A DNA stretch of 64,000 nt, taken from NCBI GenBank assembly GCA_963693315.1, contig OY856186.1:132276208-132340207 (forward strand), read 5' to 3'. Source of the stretch: Diogma glabrata (taxonomy: Eukaryota > Arthropoda > Insecta > Diptera > Cylindrotomidae). The stretch's first letter is position 1. Every line of letters starts with the position of its first letter. Below, piece after piece: positions 58,764 to 64,000 of this stretch. A model generated the notes under the pieces. The model ran no database searches. It was not told the DNA's origin and was given only the letters and a program-made list of their open reading frames with translations. A program made the translations under genes and the position numbers.

Positions 58764-59446
58764 CTATGGTTTTCTCAACCCCGATATGAATGCTGCTAAT
58801 GTATCGATAAAATTATTTATGGCTTGCCATGAATTATTGTAAATGGCATTTTGTTTCGCCAGACTTTTTATATTCTGTACATTCTCATTACATTTATTAA
58901 AATACGAATGTACAGTCATGGTTTCACTTTGCTTGGTTGCCCAGAGCTGTGATTTGTAAAATGACAATTCTTGTTTGTCACCGAGCGTCTCAAGGAGAAT
59001 TGTTTTAATTTCATGGAAACTTTGCGGGTTTCCAGCTAAACAAAGTGCGTCCTTTGCTTTACCTTTTATTTTGTTACTCACTGCTTGTGAGTAAATTTTA
59101 AATTGTGGTTCAGACACGAGAGTCTCGAACACGTTTAGTGTTTCTTCTGCTGTCACGCGTTTAATTGTTTTCGATTACCGTCATATTCAGGTATCGATTT
59201 AATTGGATCCGGTATTCTAAACACATCGAACGTTATTTGTTGAAAAATTTCTGTTGGTTTTTTAACCTCTTCAAAATTTTTAACAGTGTGCCGTTTTAAA
59301 AATGCCAGAGTTCTTTCATTTTCCTCTGATGATAATGTCATTTTTTGCACCTGCTCAACAATAACTTTAATTTGTTCGGCTAATGCGTTTAGAGCTTCTG
59401 TGGTCTCCATTTTATTTTTAAAACAATGATTGGTACTCGCACTCAA
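58764..59446 (-). pseudogene. gypsy gag (left copy)
   Basis: First piece 59446-59153: METTEALNALAEQIKVIVEQ after a short lead, then EENERTLAFLKRHTVKNFEE and FRIPDPIKSIPEYDGNRKQL, ending at a frame break. Second piece 59156-58764: ETLNVFETLVSEPQFKIYSQ, GKAKDALCLAGNPQSFHEIK, LLETLGDKQELSFYKSQLWA and the region to SGLRKP. The 'P-EYDG' and 'LG' capsid-type motifs fit gag of this group. The real start is probably the METTEAL Met at about 59410. Confidence 0.75.
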
Positions 59447-60682
59447 TCTGTTTTCTTTATAAATTTTATATTTTATCTACCGTATCTATCTTGTAGTATA
59501 CGCGTAGTGATGGGGCAGTTCTGTGCCTATCTTGTAGTATCACAATTTAGCCCAGAAATTAACAATTTCGCACTTTAAAAAAGTTATTTAGTTTTCACTG
59601 AATAAAATTATTTCTTGAAATCTACCGTACCTATCTTGTAGTATACGCGTAGTGTTATACACATTTGTGCCTATCTTGTAGTTTCACACGTTAGTATAAC
59701 CAAAATAATCTTTTCACTCTAAAATAAATTATTAAAAAAATGTTACCTGTTAATTTCATCCAGTCGTGTGTCCTGTAGGTTCTGATGATAGCCTCGTATT
59801 GTGAAATAGTGGAATCACAAATCTTCCAACGGTTGCCCTTTAGCTGGAAACGTTTCACAAAAATACACAAATATATTCGATCCGCGGATTCACTAATCAC
59901 TAGTTTTCTTTCACTACTGAAAAACACTGTTACACTAAACGAGTCTAAAACATCACCGGACGGCCGCGCCAATTATATGTTTAGGGAAAATTGAAACATA
60001 AAAAAAAATTAATTTTATTTCATTTTATTTTACAGAGTTCTTTCATTTTCCTCTGATGATAATGTCATTTTTTGCACCTGCTCAACAATAACTTTAATTT
60101 GTTCGGCTAATGCGTTTAGAGCTTCTGTGGTCTCCATTTTATTTTTAAAACAATGATTGGTACTCGCACTCAATCTGTTTTCTTTATAAATTTTATATTT
60201 TATCTACCGTATCTATCTTGTAGTATACGCGTAGTGATGGGGCAGTTCTGTGCCTATCTTGTAGTATCACAATTTAGCCCAGAAATTAACAATTTCGCAC
60301 TTTAAAAAAGTTATTTAGTTTTCACTGAATAAAATTATTTCTTGAAATCTACCGTACCTATCTTGTAGTATACGCGTAGTGTTATACACATTTGTGCCTA
60401 TCTTGTAGTTTCACACGTTAGTATAACCAAAATAATCTTTTCACTCTAAAATAAATTATTAAACAAATGTTACCTGTTAATTTCATCCAGTCGTGTGTCC
60501 TGTAGGTTCTGATGATAGCCTCGTATTGTGAAATAGTGGAATCACAAATCTTCCAACGGTTGCCCTTTAGCTGGAAACGTTTCACAAAAATACACAAATA
60601 TATTCGATCCGCGGATTCACTAATCACTAGTTTTCTTTCACTACTGAAAAACACTGTTACACTAAACGAGTCTAAAACATCA

Positions 60683-60698
60683 CCGGACGGCCGCGCCA
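60683..60698 (-). promoter_or_regulatory. gypsy primer binding site
   Basis: TGGCGCGGCCGTCCGG immediately after the LTR. TGGCGC is the usual start of such sites, but I cannot name the tRNA; the 17.6/297 group uses tRNA-Ser with TGGCGCAGTC, which differs after the sixth base. A duplicate lies at 59956-59971. Confidence 0.6.
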
Positions 60699-61090
<392 letters not shown>

Positions 61091-61480
61091 GCAACCGTTG
61101 GAAGATTTGTGATTCCACTATTTCACAATACGAGGCTATCATCAGAACCTACAGGACACACGACTGGATGAAATTAACAGGTAACATTTGTTTAATAATT
61201 TATTTTAGAGTGAAAAGATTATTTTGGTTATACTAACGTGTGAAACTACAAGATAGGCACAAATGTGTATAACACTACGCGTATACTACAAGATAGGTAC
61301 GGTAGATTTCAAGAAATAATTTTATTCAGTGAAAACTAAATAACTTTTTTAAAGTGCGAAATTGTTAATTTCTGGGCTAAATTGTGATACTACAAGATAG
61401 GCACAGAACTGCCCCATCACTACGCGTATACTACAAGATAGATACGGTAGATAAAATATAAAATTTATAAAGAAAACAGA

Positions 61481-62625
61481 TTGAGTGCGAGTACCAATCA
61501 TTGTTTTAAAAATAAAATGGAGACCACAGAAGCTCTAAACGCATTAGCCGAACAAATTAAAGTTATTGTTGAGCAGGTGCAAAAAATGACATTATCATCA
61601 GAGGAAAATGAAAGAACTCTGGCATTTTTAAAACGGCACACTGTTAAAAATTTTGAAGAGGTTAAAAAACCAACAGAAATTTTTCAACAAATAACGTTCG
61701 ATGTGTTTAGAATACCGGATCCAATTAAATCGATACCTGAATATGACGGTAATCGAAAACAATTAAACGCGTGACAGCAGAAGAAACACTAAACGTGTTC
61801 GAGACTCTCGTGTCTGAACCACAATTTAAATTTACTCACAAGCAGTGAGTAACAAAATAAAAGGTAAAGCAAAGGACGCACTTTGTTTAGCTGGAAACCC
61901 GCAAAGTTTCCATGAAATTAAAACAATTCTCCTTGAGACGCTCGGTGACAAACAAGAATTGTCATTTTACAAATCACAGCTCTGGGCAACCAAGCAAAGT
62001 GAAACCATGACTGTACATTCGTATTTTAATAAATGTAATGAGAATGTACAGAATATAAAAAGTCTGGCGAAACAAAATGCCATTTACAATAATTCATGGC
62101 AAGCCATAAATAATTTTATCGATACATTAGCAGCATTCATATCGGGGTTGAGAAAACCATAGTTTGGATATGCCCAAGCGGCTAGACCAAAGAATATAGA
62201 AGAAGCTTATGCTTTTCTATGTAAATTTAATTCGAACGAAATAATTTCGGAAAATTCTAGAAAACCTATCAATCTAATTCAAAATAAAAATATTTATTCA
62301 ATTCATAAACCAAAAGAATGGAATCAAAATAATTTAAATTATAACAATCAATCTCAAAGTAAGCAAAATTTAATTAAAGTTGAAGATGTTTCTATGAGAT
62401 CAAGAAACACAATCAATAGAAAACACATTCCAATGGAAGTGGATACTTCAATGAGAAGTAGAAACCTATATAGTAGAAAACAACTCAACACTCACGAAAT
62501 TCAAGAAGATCATGAGGTTGAAGACTTCAATTTAGAAGACTTAAATTTAGAAAAACCTCTACCTGATTTCGAGGTTAATTCGGGAAATTTTCAACAGGTT
62601 CAGCAGGAAGATACGGAAGATTAAA
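61481..62625 (+). pseudogene. gypsy gag (right copy)
   Basis: Same protein as the left gag. The first piece ends at 61774; the second resumes at 61845 after a one-base difference that loses the IYSQ stretch (ATTTAAATTTACTC here against ATTTAAAATTTACTC). It runs to 62160, and the MRSRN low-complexity piece is at 62394-62624. Confidence 0.75.
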
Positions 62626-64000
62626 TTTTCTTCCATATTTAGTATGCAATGGCATACAATAAAACCAAACAATTAAATTATTATTAGATACTGGAACAAA
62701 TAAAAATATTATTAAGCCCAATATCCTTCACGGAACACAAATTGTAAAACAAAATATTTCAATAAAAAATATATTAGGTAATCATTTTGTAAATAAAAAA
62801 GGTAAATTTAATTTTTTAGGTAATAACTTACCAGAACAAACATTTTACGAATTAGATTTTCACAAATTCTTTGACGGAATTTTAGGCTCACAATCATTAG
62901 CTAAATTAAATGCGAAAATTGACTATAGAACAAATACTGTTTTTTTAAATAACATTAAATTTAAATTTCATTGTTACTATCCAGCGGGAAATATTTATAA
63001 TCACACAGTTACATTTAAAACAATTAATGATGGTGAATGGTTTGTACCAGACTATCAGGAATTGAACAAAGAAATTATTGTTCAACCCGGCTTATACAAA
63101 GCTGAAAATGGCAAATCAATTGTTAAAATCTTAACAAACGAACCCGATACTCCAACAAAGCTACCAAAATTAAAACTTGTGGTTAATAATTTCGAAACAC
63201 TAAGACCAATCCCAGTTTTCGGTAAAGAAATAATCAGTAAACAAGACATAGAAAAGGTATACACTAAGACTTACAGATACCCTCACCATTTAAAAAAAGA
63301 TTTTAAAGACCAGGTACAAGACATGTTAGATAGTGGCATAATTCGTCATTCAAGCAGTCCATATTCGGCTCCGATCTGGGTTGTTAACAAAAAACAAGAC
63401 AATTCAGGAATACGCAAGGTTCGGGTAGTCATTGATTATAGAAAATTAATGAAAAAACAATCGACGACAAATTCCCCATACCTCAAATCGAGGAAATTTT
63501 GGACAACTTAGGCAAATCAGTATACTTCACAACGTTAGACTTGAAATCAGGCTTTCATCAGATTCCGATGGATTTAAAGTTACAAGAGAAAACCGCTTTC
63601 TCGACAGACAAAGGCCATTTCGAATTTTGCAGGATGCCATTTGGCCTGAAAAACGGCCCAGCTACATTTGAACGCGCAATGAATCATGTGCTCCAAGGTC
63701 TGATAGGTAAAATTTGTCACGTTTACCTTGATGATATTGTCATAGTTGGCGAAAACCTTGAAAACCACCTGAACAATCTAGACATGTGTTCAAAAGACTT
63801 TCAGAATTTTACCTTAAAATACAATTAGATAAATGCGAATTCTTAAAAAGAGAGACTGAATTTTTGGGACATGTCATCACTCAAGATGGAGTTAGGACTA
63901 ATAGAGACAAAGTTCAAAAAATTTTAGACTGGCCCTTGCCAAAGAATCAAAAGAAATAAAACAATTTTTAGGACTTTCAGGATATTATCGTAGATTTATA
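62626..64000 (+). pseudogene. gypsy protease and RT (right copy, incomplete at window end)
   Basis: The protease DTG lies at about 62688. RT is in two pieces: 63062-63511 (with NSGIRKVRVVIDYRKL where the left copy has NSEIRKV) and 63499-63828 (YLDDIVIVGE intact), then a third frame from 63830 with ETEFLGHVITQDGV. A missing A at about 63951 relative to the left copy breaks that frame too. Confidence 0.88.

Larger units (their letters stand above)
55030..59446 (-). mobile_element. Ty3/gypsy retrotransposon (17.6/297-like), left copy
   Basis: Minus strand gag-protease-RT-RNase H-integrase in canonical Ty3/gypsy order, broken into about ten open pieces. The 5' LTR is at 60699-60954 and part of it is repeated at 59973-60035. 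No 3' LTR is seen below 55030, so the 3' end is truncated. No env-like frame. Its twin on the plus strand at 61089-64000 differs by scattered single bases. Confidence 0.9.

Overview
This is eukaryotic nuclear DNA, very AT-rich, and almost everything recognisable in it is transposable element. The mix points to an arthropod, most likely an insect: a mariner with DD34D spacing, hAT-type ends with 8-bp duplications, Penelope-like elements (PLEs), a Ty1/copia element with a Drosophila-copia-type primer site, a 17.6/297-like Ty3/gypsy inserted in (TA)n, and insect-style LINEs. The species call is inference. I see no convincing host gene, rRNA or intact tRNA.

Layout. 1-3.9 kb: a dead LINE split by a 2.36-kb hAT-like element that itself carries a fold-back repeat, then a shred of a second, RTE-like LINE. 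5.2-7.7 kb: a PLE (minus strand) with inverted ends, a GIY-YIG domain and hammerhead-ribozyme-like motifs. 8.9-10.1 kb: a hAT MITE built from ACGTATAAAACG-like repeats. 10.2-13.8 kb: further LINE fragments, one split by a TA-flanked MITE. 14.6-16.1 kb: the RTE-like LINE. 16.4-19.35 kb: a nearly complete endonuclease/RT LINE ending in poly-A. 19.7-20.0 kb: the end of a hAT transposase. 20.1-21.8 kb: a 287-bp satellite.

23.0-42.1 kb, 30% of the window, is one composite LTR retrotransposon, LTR-internal-LTR-internal-LTR, with a single 4-bp target duplication (CTTG) outside and the two halves of an interrupted LINE on either side. The LTRs are 3.85 kb, contain a ~98-bp minisatellite and end in ATTACA, followed by an exact tRNA-Lys1,2 primer site. 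The 4.0-kb internal regions code for nothing intact but keep a wrecked integrase. This resembles a LARD (large retrotransposon derivative).

42.7-45.3 kb: two PLE fragments head to head, with another hammerhead-like motif. 45.5-47.1 kb: a copia gag/pol start with its LTR. 47-52 kb: AT-rich, little recognisable, with one long hairpin and local repeats. 52.4-54.7 kb: an inverted-repeat block containing a PLE 3' end and a frameshifted mariner. 55-64 kb: two nearly identical gypsy elements, tail-out, forming a 2.9-kb-arm palindrome around an LTR, a 727-bp duplication and a (TA)n tract; the right copy runs off the window.

The elements do not form a pathway. The main story is nested insertion, and the layers can be ordered by which element interrupts which.
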